From the NCBI RefSeq assembly GCF_042186555.1, contig NC_133328.1, forward strand, positions 617,162,092 to 617,226,091: a DNA stretch of 64,000 nt, read 5' to 3'. Below, piece by piece: positions 32,790 to 43,805 of this stretch (positions within the stretch are counted from its first letter, which is position 1; the number at the start of each line of letters is the position of its first letter). A program made the translations under genes and the position numbers. The notes under the pieces were generated by a model, which was given only the letters and a program-made list of their open reading frames with translations, made no database searches and was not told where the DNA came from. The stretch comes from Aquarana catesbeiana. Taxonomy: Eukaryota > Chordata > Amphibia > Anura > Ranidae.

Positions 32790-34080
32790 ACACCACCAAC
32801 CTTCTACAGGTAGCTTTAGCTGAACACTGTGAGGTGGACGCACCCCACTAACTTGTAGGTTTAGCTGAACACTGTGAGCAGGACGCACTGCACTAACTGT
32901 AAATAGTCTAGCTGCCTGACTGTGGTACTAATAGGATCAAAAGAACACCAGCAATTTTCTTTAAAATACTGTAACAAGACAAGCCTGCCTGTCAGTAAGA
33001 AGATAACAGGAACGGATCTAGCTGAACACTGTGAGCAGGACGCACCCCACTAGCTTGTAGGTTTAGCTGAACACTGTGAGGTGGACGCACCCCACTAACT
33101 TGTAGGTTTAGCTGAACACTGTGAGCAGGACGCACCCCACTAACTTGTAGGTTTAGCAGAACACTGTGAGCAGGACGCACTGCACTAACTGTAAATAGTC
33201 TAGCTGCCTGACTGTGGTACTAATAGGATCAAAAGAACACCAGCAATTTTCTTCAGGTAGCTGTATTTACTGTAACAAGACAAACCTGCCTGTCAGTAAG
33301 AAGATAACAGGAACGGATCTAGCTGAACACTGTGAGCAGGACGCACCCCACTAGCTTGTAGGTTTAGCTGAACACTGTGAGGTGGACGCACCCCACTAAC
33401 TTGTAGGTTTAGCTGAACACTGTGAGCAGGACGCACCCCACTAACTTGTAGGTTTAGCAGAACACTGTGAGCAGGACGCACTGCACTAACTGTAAATAGT
33501 CTAGCTGCCTGACTGTGGTACTAATAGGATCAAAAGAACACCATCAATTTTCTTCAGGTAGCTGTATTTACTGTAACAAGACAAGCCTGCCTGTCAGTAA
33601 GAAGATAACAGGAACGGATCTAGCTGAACACTGTGAGCAGGACGCACCCCACTAGCTTGTAGGTTTAGCTGAACACTGTGAGCAGGACGCACCCCACTTA
33701 CTTGTAGGTTTAGCAGAACACTGTGGGCAGGACACACTGCACTAACTGTAAATAGTCTAGCTGCCTGACTGTGGTACTAATAGGATCAAAAGAACACCAG
33801 TAATTTTCTTTAAAATACTGTAACAAGACAAGCCTGCCTGTCAGTAAGAAGATAACAGGAACGGATCTAGCTGAACACTGTGAGCAGGACGCACTGCACT
33901 TAATGTAAATAGTCTAGCTGCCTGACTGTGGTACTAATAGGATCAAAAGAACACCAGTAATTTTCTTCAAAATACTGTAACAAGACAAGTCTGCCTGTCA
34001 GTAGGAATATAACAGGAACGGATCTAGCTGAACACTGTGAGCAGGACGCACTGCACTAAATGTAAATAGTCTAGAAGATA
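32790..34080. repeat. Higher-order tandem array in the hAT 5' region (45-bp units within a 301-bp period)
   Basis: The basic unit contains TTTAGCTGAACACTGTGAG and GGACGCACCCCACTA, about 45 bp. Groups of these plus a spacer (GTAAATAGTCTAGCTGCC, AAGAACACCAGCAATTTTC) repeat every 301 bp (for example at 32992, 33293 and 33594), with shorter variants to 34080. It lies directly upstream of the transposase start, so it may carry promoter or transposase-binding subterminal repeats (inference). Confidence 0.92.
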
Positions 34081-35216
34081 ACAGGAACGGATCTAGCTAA
34101 ACTGAATACAGTGTATATATATATATATATATATGCAACACCTGGGATGCATATATATATATACACAATACACTTTAAGTGCAGCTAACTGACTGACTGT
34201 CCTGCCTAATCTAGCTAACTCAAATGAAATGACACTGTCTCTCTCTCTCTCTAAGCACACCGGAACACACTGCACAGGGCCGCCGTGCAGGCGGCCTTAT
34301 ATAGTGTGGGGCGTGTACTAAATCCCCTGAGCCATAATTGGCCAAAGCCTCCTTGGCTTTGGCCAATTATGGCTCTCTGTTAAAGCGGCGCTGTGATTGG
34401 CCAAGCATGCGGGTCATAGTGCATGCTTGGCCAATCATCAGCAAGCAATGCACTGCAATGCCGCAGTGAATTATGGGCCGTGACGCGCCACACGAATTTG
34501 GCGCGAACGGCCCATATCGTTCGCAATTCGGCGAACGATCGAACAGCCGATGTTCGAGTCGAACATGGGTTCGACTCGAACACGAAGCTCATCCCTAGCT
34601 GACAGGTATTTCCTTAAGGTTCTTGAAACATCCAGCTCATGTAGTCTGCCCAAATCTTCTTCCGGGAAGTTTTGTAAAGCCCAGATGCCTGTTTGATGAA
34701 ATGTAGTGGCTACTTTTGGCACAAAACGGTCTACTGGGCGAAGTTCCACCTGGTCTAAAAAAAAAAGGTAATATGCCTATCTGATACACCCAGGGCATGA
34801 AGTTCAGAGACTCTCCTGCCTGAAGTCATGGCCCTCAAAAAAAATTCTTTTTGTGTAATGTCCCACAAGGAACACTGCTCCCCCTGGCCCCCTATACACC
34901 TCTGACCACAGTCACTTAGTAAATGGCAGATTTCATTCCTAGTGCGGAAACACTGCAGGCCTCATCAAGACCCACAGAAGGGGCTCCCTAGGCTAAGCCA
35001 AGAGCTGCATACTGAGGTCCACCTCTATTGCTTGGAGGAGTTTTCTGACCATAAGTGGTGTACAATAACAGTAGCTGACTGGTAACCAGCAGTAGTTTAT
35101 CGATCTGTTTGCAGACTAGTTCGTGCCACATCCAACGTTTCATAACTTCAAATCCCACAGCAGCAAAGATGCCCAACCAAAATGTCCACCCCTCTGAATC
35201 TGAAAAATAAGCTTAC

Positions 35217-35343
35217 CCAGCATGCATAATGGCTTTCTGGCAAACTTCAGTCTCCCCCTCCAGCCCTTATAACGACAGCAGCAGCCTGCTGCCCAAATTC
35301 TTAAGGCAAATTCTGCTCCAAAAATAACCAGGGCGAACCTTTC
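35217..35343 (-). CDS. KCNQ3: KCNQ3 exon 3: S2 and S2-S3 linker
   Basis: This 127-nt exon (42 codons plus the first base of the next) encodes ERFALVIFGAEFALRIWAAG, then the Cys/Arg-rich linker CCCRYKGWRGRLKFARKPLCML. The linker is the Kv7 S2-S3 loop that helps bind PIP2. It follows DWLLLI of exon 2 directly. The acceptor is ATCTTACAG|GAA and the donor CTGG|GTAAGC. No lesions are seen. Confidence 0.98.
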
Positions 35344-35602
35344 CTGTAAGATAAACAAGAAATACGATAAATGGACATTCAAATTTTACAAAAAAAAAAA
35401 AAAAAAAACATCATCAGGGTTAAAGAGTCATTCCAGCCTAGACAGATATTTCAGCATTTGGTGGATCCCAGAGAACTAAACCTAATTGTAGGACTCCATT
35501 GAAAACATCTCATCACTTGAGCTTCAGGTCTGCACATCAGCTGTGATGGGTCTTCACACTGCTTGTTGGGTCTTTTATTGTAAAGTGCTGTGCAAACTGT
35601 TT

Positions 35603-36202
35603 GGAAGAAGAAGAAGAAAGAAAAGAAGAAAGAAAGAAGAAAGAAAGAAAAAAAAAAACAGAAGAAAAAGAAGAATAAAGGAAGAAAGAAAGAAAAAGAA
35701 AAGGAAGACGTAAGAAAGAAAAAGAAAAGGAAGAAGAAATAAAGAAAAAGAAAAGAAAGAAGAGGAAGAAAAAAAAGAAAGAAGAAGAAGAAGAAGAAAG
35801 AAAAGGAAGAAGAAAGAAAGAAAAAGAAAAGGAAGAAGAAAGAAAGAAGAAGAAAGAATAAGAAGAAAGAAAAGGAAGAAGAAAGAAAGAAGAAGGAAGA
35901 AGAAAGAAGAAATAAGAAGAAAGAAGAAGTAGAGGAAAAAGAAAAGAAGAAAAAGAAGACGAAAGAAAGAAAGAAAAGGAGAAAAACTAAAGAAACAGAA
36001 GAAAAAAAAAATAAGAAGGAAGAAGAAAAAGAAGAAAGAAAAAAAAAGAAAAAAAAAAGAAGAAGAAAGAAAAAGAAGAAAAAAAGGAAGAAAAGAAGAA
36101 GAAAATGAAAAAAGAAGAAGAAAGAAAAAGAACAAAAAAAAAAAAAAGAAAGAAAGAAGAAGAAGAAAGAAAGAAAAAGGAGAAAAAGAAAGAAAAGAAA
36201 AG
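35603..36202. repeat. 600-bp purine tract (GAA/GAAA)n
   Basis: Almost pure A/G on the plus strand, so a pyrimidine tract in the KCNQ3 sense, ending 260 bp upstream of the exon 3 acceptor. Long frames across it (Phe/Ser/Leu runs) are artefacts of composition. Confidence 0.97.
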
Positions 36203-36639
36203 CTGCATTCACATCTAGGCATACTGAGAATGAACACAAAATCATTTGTATGTCTTTTTTTGTGTGCTTTCTCACCCTACGCACATAGGGCAGCCCATTC
36301 ATTTCAATGTCCTACATGCAGCAAGCACATCAAAGCAGCTCATGTAGCTTACTGCGAGTTGAGCTTTGCACGTTTTGCTGTGTTGTTGAAATCTTAACAC
36401 AGCAAAATCACATTTAGGAGAGGAACATTCAGGCAGCAAAAAAACGCCCGATGTGCCTAAACGCGTGATAACATATCTAAACGCTCCAAAACGTTAGGTG
36501 CATTTAGCGCTGCAACGCTTATTCATTTCAATGGCCAGAATAAATCTTATGGGAAGATTTTTGTTGAATGGCCTGGCAACAGGGTCTCTTTAAGCAAAAT
36601 AGAGTACTCCATAGCATATCACACATGTGAAGGGTACAG

Positions 36640-37650
36640 CATAAGCCCAGGAACAACCCTAAAGGGGCTTATGCCTTGGAAGTTTCCTATTATTATTATT
36701 ATTACTAGTATTATAATACAGGACGTATATAACTGGATACTGACATTTATAGGTGAAGTTGATCTAGGGAATATCCAATTGCCTCTCGGGGGATCAGGAA
36801 GGAATTTTTTCCCCTGCTGGAGCAAATTGGATCATGCTTTGCTGGGGTTTTTGCACCTTCCTCTGGATCAACTGTAGGTGAAGGATTGTGTATATAAGAT
36901 TGTATGATTTTTTTTTATTCCCCCCCCCCCGTTTATTGGTTGATGTATTGCAACTCCCTTCTCATTGGCTTACCTCTCCATAGACTATCCCCTCTTCAGT
37001 CTATCATGAATGCTGCTGCCAGACTTATCCACCTTACCAACCGCTCAGTGTCTGCCAACCCTCTACTTCAATCCCTACACTGGCTCCCAATCACCCAGCG
37101 AATTAAATTCAAAATTCTAACCACAACATACAAAGCCATTCACAACTCTGCCCCGAGCTACATCACTAATCTTGTCTCCAAATATCACCCAAATCGTCCT
37201 CTCCGCTCTTCTCAAGACCTCCTACTCTCAAGCTCTCTCGTCTCCTCCTCCCATGCTCGTCTCCAGGATTTCTCCAGAGCCTCTCCCATCCTCTGGAACT
37301 CGCTACCTCCATCTATCCGGCTATCCCCTACTCTTGCTACCTGCAGGCAATCCCTGAAAACTCATCTCTTCAGGAAAGTCTATCACGTCTCCAACTAATC
37401 TCCTACCACTTCCACCAGCTCATTCCCCACAGTTACAACCTTTTGTACCACCTGCCCCACCCTATTAGATTGTACACTCTTCTGAGCAGGGCCCTCTTAA
37501 TCCTATTGTATTGTATTGTATTGTATTATAACTGTATTGTCTCCCTTTTATATTGTAAAGCGCTGCATAAACTGTTGGCGCTATATAAATCCTGAATAAT
37601 AATAATAATAATAATAATAACTAGAAGCACTTGTGTCTTTTTTCAACCAG

Positions 37651-37660
<10 letters not shown>
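36640..37660. repeat. Interspersed LINE-3'-end-like repeat, split by an L2-like fragment
   Basis: The left part contains CAATTGCCTCTCGGGGGATC, GGAAGGAATTTTTTCCCC and TTGCACCTTCCTCTGGATC up to about 36938. The right part, ACTTGTGTCTTTTTTCAACC followed by an (AT)n run (37657-37683), resumes after 37620. The wording resembles CR1/L3-type LINE 3' ends, but the class is a guess. Confidence 0.6.
36938..37620 (+). pseudogene. L2-like LINE, 3' end of the reverse-transcriptase gene plus tail
   Basis: The frame to 37398 includes MYCNSLLIGLP, LQSIMNAAARLIHL, LHWLPITQRIKFKILTTTYKA and PSYITNLV, ending FSRASPILWNSLPPSIR...LKTHLFRK. This is the conserved region after the polymerase core of L2/CR1-group LINEs. 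The untranslated tail ends GGCGCTATATAAATCCTG followed by (AATA)n, typical for L2. It is 5' truncated and inserted into the repeat around it. It has no in-frame stop over its last 150 codons. Confidence 0.88.
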
Positions 37661-37684
<24 letters not shown>

Positions 37685-39467
37685 GCACCAACATTTTTCA
37701 CATCAATTTACAAATACATGTGAACACGCAGCACAAAAAAGGATGATATAAAAATGACTTCAATAACATTCTGTATATTAGGAAAGATCATTGTGATGCC
37801 ATTTTTTTTTTACATTAATAAATAAAATTGTTATAAAAAAGTTGCTACTGAAATGCATGAACAGGGAGCTGTATATATTCTTACCACTAGATGGCAGTGC
37901 AAGACTATTTTTTTTTCCGAATAATGTAACCCCTTTAAAGCCTGTGGCTAAGCAAACCCACACAATTTACAATAGTCTAACTATACAGGGCAATGTTAAT
38001 ACAATATCTAACACTTTTAACCAGCTTTTGATTGAAAAAGCAACAAATAAAACCTAATCATAAATGGACTTCACATGGTTATCCTACATCTATCTTGCAC
38101 TATTGTCCCAAAAAGCAAACATAAAGAAAAACAAGAGAACTTTTCAGGATCCAACCAACAACTCCATACAACACTCTCAGATTGAACTACATTGATTACA
38201 TAGACAAGATTTTTTAGATATATGTATTTATTTTTTTTTAAATTGTATAGCTGCCCGTCCACCAAAACTGCATGCAAAATATTCTGTGCAAATGAGACAA
38301 AAAATGTTCTCAGGCTATAGTCTCTGCAGATCGAAGGTTATTCATTGAAAAAAAAAGAGCGAATAGGGAAAATACTGCACTATGACCATTAAATGAAGCT
38401 GAGAAACAAAGGAAAAAAATACTTAATTCTTTATTTCCAGTTCATAGGAAAAGAAACTGGAGGTAATTAAGATTAGCTCTAATTTGGCATACAGAGGTAG
38501 ACTAGTGCTCGGACTGTGACCCCTGTGTAGTAATGATCAGGTCATGTTTGCATGCACCACCCCCTCTGCCCCACCCTGTCACTGCTTGCTAGGATGCTGT
38601 TGGGAGCACAATGTTATTGGTTGCAAAGATGCTATGTGCTGCACAGCCGATAGTATATAGAAACCAGTGACGCTGTGCTAAAAGTGTTCTAGCAAACAAT
38701 GTCGTCCTGCCCCTGGTGCAAACATTTTTTTTGGGGGGGGCAGCAAACAGTACGCCGCCCGCCCCCCCATGTCGGTCAGTAGCACTTACCCCATCACCGA
38801 CGTCTTCCCCCTGCTCGGCGGCGGCCTCCCGTTCTCCTGCTCTCCATGGCGGTGGCTTCCGTTTCCTCCCTCGGTGGCCAATCGGGAGTCTTCTCTTTTC
38901 GGCCAATCGGAAAACAGGTCTCACACCCACTTCTGATTGGAATTGAGGATCAGTGTTTCAACAGCAAATATTCATTTGCTGTTGTAACACACCTGGGTGG
39001 GCTCCAGATACATGCTCTGCGACCCGAGCCCACCCTATTTTGAAGCCTATTAGAGCATCTGGCTCTAATCAGGTGCTTCAAAAAAATCCCCTGTGCTGTA
39101 ATTCATGAACCCTGTGCCCCAAAAGGTGCCAGACGCATGAACAGGGGGCGGCTGCGGCGGCCATGGATAGATTTATTCTCTGCATGAATCTATCCATTAT
39201 GCATATAGGGGGTGGCCTGGAGAGAGGGGGCGGTGCCCGGGCTTCCCTAATGGATGGGCCATAACTGGTCTTAGCAATCATTGATGCTATGAAGCTGACA
39301 GCATCCTAGTAAGCAATGACTCTTGCTGGCAGTGTCTCTGCAACAAGTGACGCGATGCAGCTGACAGCGTCCTAGCAACCAGTAATGCTATGCAGCTGAC
39401 AGTGTTCTACCAAGCAATGTTGCTGTGCTCCAAACTCCTTTTATTCTTTTAAATACTTCTTTAGAGT

Positions 39468-39912
39468 GGTTGTATACCTTCTTTTTTTACTTTTACCTAC
39501 AGGTAAGCCTATAATAAGGCTTACCTGTAGGTAAAAAAAATATCTCCTAAACCTGTACGGTTTAGGAGATATTCACCTCGCAATGAGCCGCTGACTGCAG
39601 CAGCGCATGCGCACAGGGGATTCTCGGCTGATAGCCCGGCAAACTCCGGAGCTTGCCGGACAGAAGTTTCCCGCGCGCATGCGCGGGAGTGACGACATCG
39701 CGGCTCCGGCCACTTACAGCGCCGGAGCCGCAATACCCGGAAGACACGCCGAGGGGAAATGTCAGCTCCCTCGGCGTGGACTGGGTGAGATGCCGTCACC
39801 TCGTTCTAAGGTAAGTATCTCATAATGAGCTAGTATGCGGTGCATACTAGCTCATTATGCCTTTTCCCTTGCAGGTGTAGAAAAAAAACAGCGGGTATAC
39901 AACCGCTTTAAG
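39468..39912. mobile_element. Inverted-repeat MITE (GGTTGTATACC / GGGTATACAACC)
   Basis: The ends GTGGTTGTATACC and GGGTATACAACCGC are inverted. Internal hairpins are TACCTACAGGTAAGCC/GGCTTACCTGTAGGTA and ATCTCCTAAACC/GGTTTAGGAGAT. A related copy is at 48781-49180. Non-coding. Confidence 0.82.
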
Positions 39913-41177
39913 GGGGTGTGGCAGAGGGCGTGTCCTATGCCTACATGCTTTTGCTAATAGGTGTCCCTCTTTCCCATCCCCAAAAGTTGGGAGGTGTGTT
40001 AGTGATCCAAAAAGGATGGTCAAGAAGAGTAACAACTACTGTGAGTTTAATGGGTCCAGTTGATTTATTTGCCAAAGGGAGAGTTACAGGAGTAGCCACA
40101 GTCACCCTGAAAATGCAGCAATCACATGTATGGGCAGGTAAGCTGCAATGTTTTTTATTCTTGGGAATAGATAATGGCCAACTGGACTGTAAGGCAAGAA
40201 CTCACACATCTTCAAGATGTTGACACATTATGATCTGACGGTACAATCTCCTTGACCTACAACCACGTAGCACAAGGGCACATCTGATTGGATATATGAG
40301 TGAATTTAATTCCCGGAATGGAATATATGAAAAAATGTTTGTGTCGGAACAATGTCATGGTGGAGAATCCACTCTTTTCCTCTGAACAGATTCCCATCAT
40401 CTTTTCAGAATTTCCAAGTAGCAATGTTGGTTGACCGTTGTACCATGTTCTATGAACTTGTAGTGAACTATCCCCTTGGTGATCAAAAAAACACACAGCA
40501 GGAGCGTAGGAAGGTTCTCACTCTGTTCACATCTGCATCAGTCCTTTTTAAAAAAAAATAACAAACATCTCTATATTTACCTGCTCTGTGCAATGGAATT
40601 GCTGGCCACTCCTCTGTCCAGTGCCCCCTTGGTAAGCCGTTTCCCATGGTGGGACTAGTGCCTGCTCGCTCCCGAGCCCCGCTGCTGTGTGTCCATTGAC
40701 ACAGACAGCAGGACTCGACCCCCGCCTCCCCGCTCTCTTGTCGCTGGCTTTGATTGACAACAGCGGGAGCCAATGGCTCTCGGTGCCCCATCAAATCCAG
40801 TTAGACCCAGAAGTGAGGGGAGAGAAGAGCTGCAGACGTGCACAGCGCTGGATCAAATGAGGGCTCAGGTAAGTAAAAGGGGAGATGAGGGGCCAAAACC
40901 CATTTTTTACCTTAATGCAAGCCACTCTAAACGGCCTATGCCATTCAGCAAGACTTGATTTCTGCATGGTTTGTTCACCATAAGCCTGTAGTAAAAGAGC
41001 TAAAGTTTCACTCAAACTTTTGCCAATTTTCACGTAAAATTTGATGTTAATCTGCTGCTCCACATTCCTGTCACTCATTTTCCACCAACAGCACAATGCA
41101 CACACGTGTTATTTCTTCTACTACTCCATAAAGACTGAGTCAACTGGTCTGCGACCCAAGCGAGTGCAAGTTAGAAT

Positions 41178-41222
41178 ATGCTCTGATTAAGCACCGACTA
41201 CAGTGTGAAACGCGTCAGCTTT
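41178..41222 (+). ncRNA. Hammerhead-like relic, first tandem unit
   Basis: CTGATTA (41183-41189), extra A, stem II GCAC...GTGT, GAAA (41207-41210), CGCGTC, with GCT/AGC pairing next to the core. The invariant G of CUGANGA is T here, so cleavage is not expected. Confidence 0.5.
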
Positions 41223-41719
41223 CCTGCTTTGTGATGCTGTGGCATGTATTTTTATGATTATACTTGAATAAAGATCGAAGATTACTTTTGAGTGCGGCTG
41301 TCCAGGATTTTTCGTTTACCTTGCAAGTTAGAATATGTCAGAAAACTCTGGAGTGTGAATGCCTGTGTGACTCACCACCATAGTGCCACGCCGCGGGCAT
41401 TCTGGAAATCAAATTGTCACACCTCGTAGAGTAACAAGGAATTGTAATGGTAGAGCCCTCGGAGTACACAGTTCTTGGTAGATCTAAAGGAGATTGTACG
41501 GAAATGATAAAATCAGGTTGTAAGAAATCTCAGCCTGGCCTCCATAGGAGCCCCTAAACCCAGAGCCCTCAAGTGCACATTCATGATGTTAATCTGCTGC
41601 TCCACATTCCTGTCACTCATTTTCCGCCAACAGCACAATGCACACACGTGTTATTTCTTCTTCTACTCCATAAAGACTGAGTCAACTGGTTTGCGACCCA
41701 AGCGAACGCAAGTTAGAAT

Positions 41720-41764
41720 ATGCTCTGATTAAGCACCGACTACAGTGTGAAACGCGTCAACTTT
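41720..41764 (+). ncRNA. Hammerhead-like relic, second tandem unit
   Basis: The same motif as in the first unit (CTGATTA at 41725-41731, GAAA at 41749-41752, CGCGTC), with the same G-to-T core change, so the change predates the duplication. The inner stem I now reads CAA instead of CAG after the cut site. Confidence 0.5.
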
Positions 41765-42263
41765 CCTGCTTTGTGATGCTGTGGCATGTACAGTATTTTT
41801 ATGATTATACTTAAATAAAGATCGAAGATTACTTTTGAGTGCGGCTGTCCAGGATTTTTCGTTTACCTTGCAAGTTAGAATATGTCAGAAAACTCTGAAG
41901 TGTGAATGCCTGTGTGACTCACCACCATAGTGCCACGCCGCGGGCATTCTGGGAATCAAATTGTCACACCTCGTAGAGTAACAAGGAATTGTAATGGTAG
42001 AGCCCTCGGAGTACACAGTTCTTGGTAGATCTGAAGGAGATTGTACGGAAATTATAAAATCAGGTTGTAAGATATCTCAGCCTGGCCTCCATAGGAGCCC
42101 CTAAACCCAGAGCCCTCAAGTGCACATTCATTGACTTCAGTTCCAAAAGTCACACTATGGCACACCTCCTCCCACCTCCTGTAACCTGCTATTGGTTATG
42201 TGAAGGACCAATGATAATGGCTAGCCTAAGAAGGTTGGGGAGTTGTACAATCCTCATACTTAC

Positions 42264-42354
42264 TATAAGCAACAGCCAGTCACCAGAAATATCTTCATAC
42301 TCCTTAAACGTTGTTAGAATCGCCAGGACCAGACACCCCAACACTATTAGGAAC
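42264..42354 (-). CDS. KCNQ3: KCNQ3 exon 2: S1
   Basis: This 91-nt exon (last base of a split codon plus 30 codons) encodes FLIVLGCLVLAILTTFKEYE, then DISGDWLLLI, which is S1 and the S1-S2 loop of Kv7 channels. The acceptor is TGTTCCAG|G and the donor ATA|GTAAGTATG. It joins exon 3 in frame (LLLI-ERFALV). Exon 1, encoding the N-terminus and the start of S1, is not found to the right and presumably lies beyond the window, since intron 1 of Kv7 genes is usually very long. Confidence 0.97.
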
Positions 42355-43334
42355 CTGGAACACAAAGATAAATGTATTTGATTATAAAAGTGTGCTTATT
42401 ATAGTAAGTTATTAAACTTTACAACATAATTATTATTTACCCTAGCATGTATTAATGAATTTGTTTGTGAATGAACCGCAGGGAATAGAAGTGTTTAAAG
42501 TGTTGGGTCTGTAGTGGACCCAGAAGTTGGTCTACTAGCTGCTCTCATTTTTCTAATGGGTAAGTGCAGACTGACAAATCGGAATAGTGGCAACAATTTT
42601 TGTCAGCGGTCCTACTTCATTGATAAGGAACAGAATGAATTCTCATGGGTCACAGTCACCATTTTTTTTGTTGAAATGGAGAATGAGCCCTTTGCAACCT
42701 TTTCAACAAAGATGATATTGACCAAATGTCTAGGGCCTTCACATCCACAACCCTAATTTTAGTTCCTAGTGCATTTAACACAGTTATATGACAAACCCAG
42801 GCTCCTGCATTGTCTTCTCCAGCTTTAACCGCCATCCTATACTGCATTCCAAAGTGAGTCCAGGCTGTGCAATGACGTTCCCCTAAGAGATTTGTCTATT
42901 ATGCCCTGGGCTCACCGGAAGTGGCTGAATGACGCTAGGCATCGTTCTACCTGGAAGAAAACTGATGACCAGCAGCAGAGGGTACGAAAGGGCAGCACGG
43001 CAGCATGGAGAGGGTCAATAATGCTTTATAAAGATTTTTTTTATCCAACACACAGGAGAGGGAAGAAAACTTTTTTTTTTTTTTTAATCCAGGAGTTGAG
43101 CTTCAACCCCTTTCCAAAGGTAATCTGTATTGTAACGTTCCCCGCTATGATACCCTACACCAAAGACACATTAATAAACGTTCTCACCTTTTGAGAGCCA
43201 GAAGCCGCCACCTTGGGTAGCTGCTGGCTATTGAAAATTAGGAACCAAACAGAGTGGTTCCTGTTCATGTGATCGTGAATTATACAGTCCAAAAAATATA
43301 AGGTATGGTTCATTAAATAATATATCCTCTAGAG

Positions 43335-43517
43335 CAATGGTCATCAACCCTGTCCTCAGGGCCCACTAACAGGCCAGGTTTGCGAGATAACTGAAATCCA
43401 TCACAGGTGATATAATTTGCCGCTCAGTGATTGCAGTTTTCTAGTCTGCATCTCTCCAAGAGAATACATAAAACCTGGCATGTTAGTGGGCCCTGAGGAC
43501 AGGGTTTATGACCATTG
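43335..43517. mobile_element. hAT MITE, second copy of the 9768-9952 family
   Basis: The ends CAATGGTCATCAACCC and GGGTTTATGACCATTG are inverted. The flanks CTCTAGAG and TTCTAGAG form a 7/8 matching target duplication. The interior (CAGGTGATATAATTTGC, CAGTGATTGCAG) matches the other copy. Confidence 0.9.
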
Positions 43518-43564
43518 TTCTAGAGCGATGCGAGGAAGATTGGGGGGGGGGGGGGGTTGGGGTT

Positions 43565-43805
43565 TTACTCTGTGCATAACGCACCTCTAAACTCTGTATG
43601 TAATGCACTCCTGAACTCTGCACCTAGTGTAATCATGAGCACTCTGTATGTAGTGTAATTTGAGCTCTGCACCCGGTACGTAACGTAATTTGAACTCTGC
43701 ACTCGGTACGTAGTATAACTTGAACCCTGCACTGTGTATGTAGCATAATGTGCACTCTGCACGTAATGCACTCCTGAACCCTGCACTCTGTACATAGCGT
43801 ACCCC
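43565..43805. repeat. Degenerate minisatellite, about 37-bp unit
   Basis: Repeated ACTCTGCAC...GTACGTA..GTAATTTGA words, about six diverged units. It follows a run of 16 G. The minus-strand frames with repeated YRVQSS residues are by-products. Confidence 0.8.

Larger units (their letters stand above)
27880..34597 (-). mobile_element. Complete hAT-superfamily transposon with open transposase gene
   Basis: It is 6718 bp. The terminal repeats are TAGGGATGAGC at the left and GCTCATCCCTA at the right (11 bp perfect), and both ends continue into GAAC/GTTCG-rich sequence. The exact 8-bp duplication GCTGACAG lies at 27872-27879 and 34598-34605, the hAT signature. Contents, read on the minus strand: a minisatellite-like 5' region (32790-34080), one long transposase frame (32696-29415) and a 3' region with about 141-bp repeats. 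Undecayed target duplication plus an open frame indicate a young insertion. Confidence 0.96.
27490..34845 (-). pseudogene. DIRS-like tyrosine recombinase remnant, split by the hAT transposon
   Basis: Outside the hAT (27880-34597), both flanks on the minus strand belong to one decayed gene. The right flank encodes AMTSGRRVSELHAL (34798-34832, the catalytic-Arg box) and then FVPKVATTFHQ and LDVSRTLRKYL. The left flank resumes with a frame containing AHSTR (about 27699-27713, the H-x-x-R box) and ICRAASWSSQNTFLRHYRVD (about 27585-27650, with the nucleophile Tyr in HYR). This order is that of the tyrosine recombinase of DIRS-type retrotransposons. Frameshifts and stops are present. The reverse transcriptase was not found. 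Confidence 0.82.
23431..35216. other. KCNQ3 intron 3
   Basis: An 11.8-kb intron, more than half of which is one hAT transposon sitting in a DIRS-like remnant. 23640-24330 has no recognised element beyond an (AT)n run at about 23959-23999. 25110-26430 has no recognised element; a CTCF-like CCACAAGATGGC is at 25762-25773. 34850-35216 is unremarkable. Confidence 0.8.
41043..42132. repeat. Tandem duplication, period 542 bp, each unit with a hammerhead-like motif
   Basis: GATGTTAATCTGCTGCTCC starts at 41043 and again at 41585, and the whole unit down to AGTGCACATTCAT is repeated with very few differences (for example an extra CAGT in the second). Each unit includes an AATAAAGATCGAAG segment and a CTGATTA...GAAACGCGTC motif. 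Tandem terminal repeats with hammerheads are typical of Penelope-like retroelements. It ends about 130 bp from exon 2. Confidence 0.92.
35344..42263. other. KCNQ3 intron 2
   Basis: A 6.9-kb intron. It contains a 600-bp GAA/GAAA tract, nested LINE-type fragments, MITEs and a tandem retroelement repeat next to exon 2 (separate entries). In 36205-36620, 37690-39460 and 39920-40540 I recognise only ill-defined repeat wording; a CTCF-like CCACTAGATGGC is at 37884-37895. 40560-40960 shares sequence with 63870-64000. Confidence 0.8.

Noticed and set aside
32697..32888. Extra 64 N-terminal codons of the hAT transposase
   Set aside because: They are translated from the 45-bp tandem repeat array and a TATATA run; the Met of MSGRPRRRGRQ is the more plausible start.
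35451..36302. 283- and 220-codon minus-strand frames rich in Phe, Ser and Leu
   Set aside because: They come from the GAA/GAAA tract, where every frame is open; there is no domain or start context.
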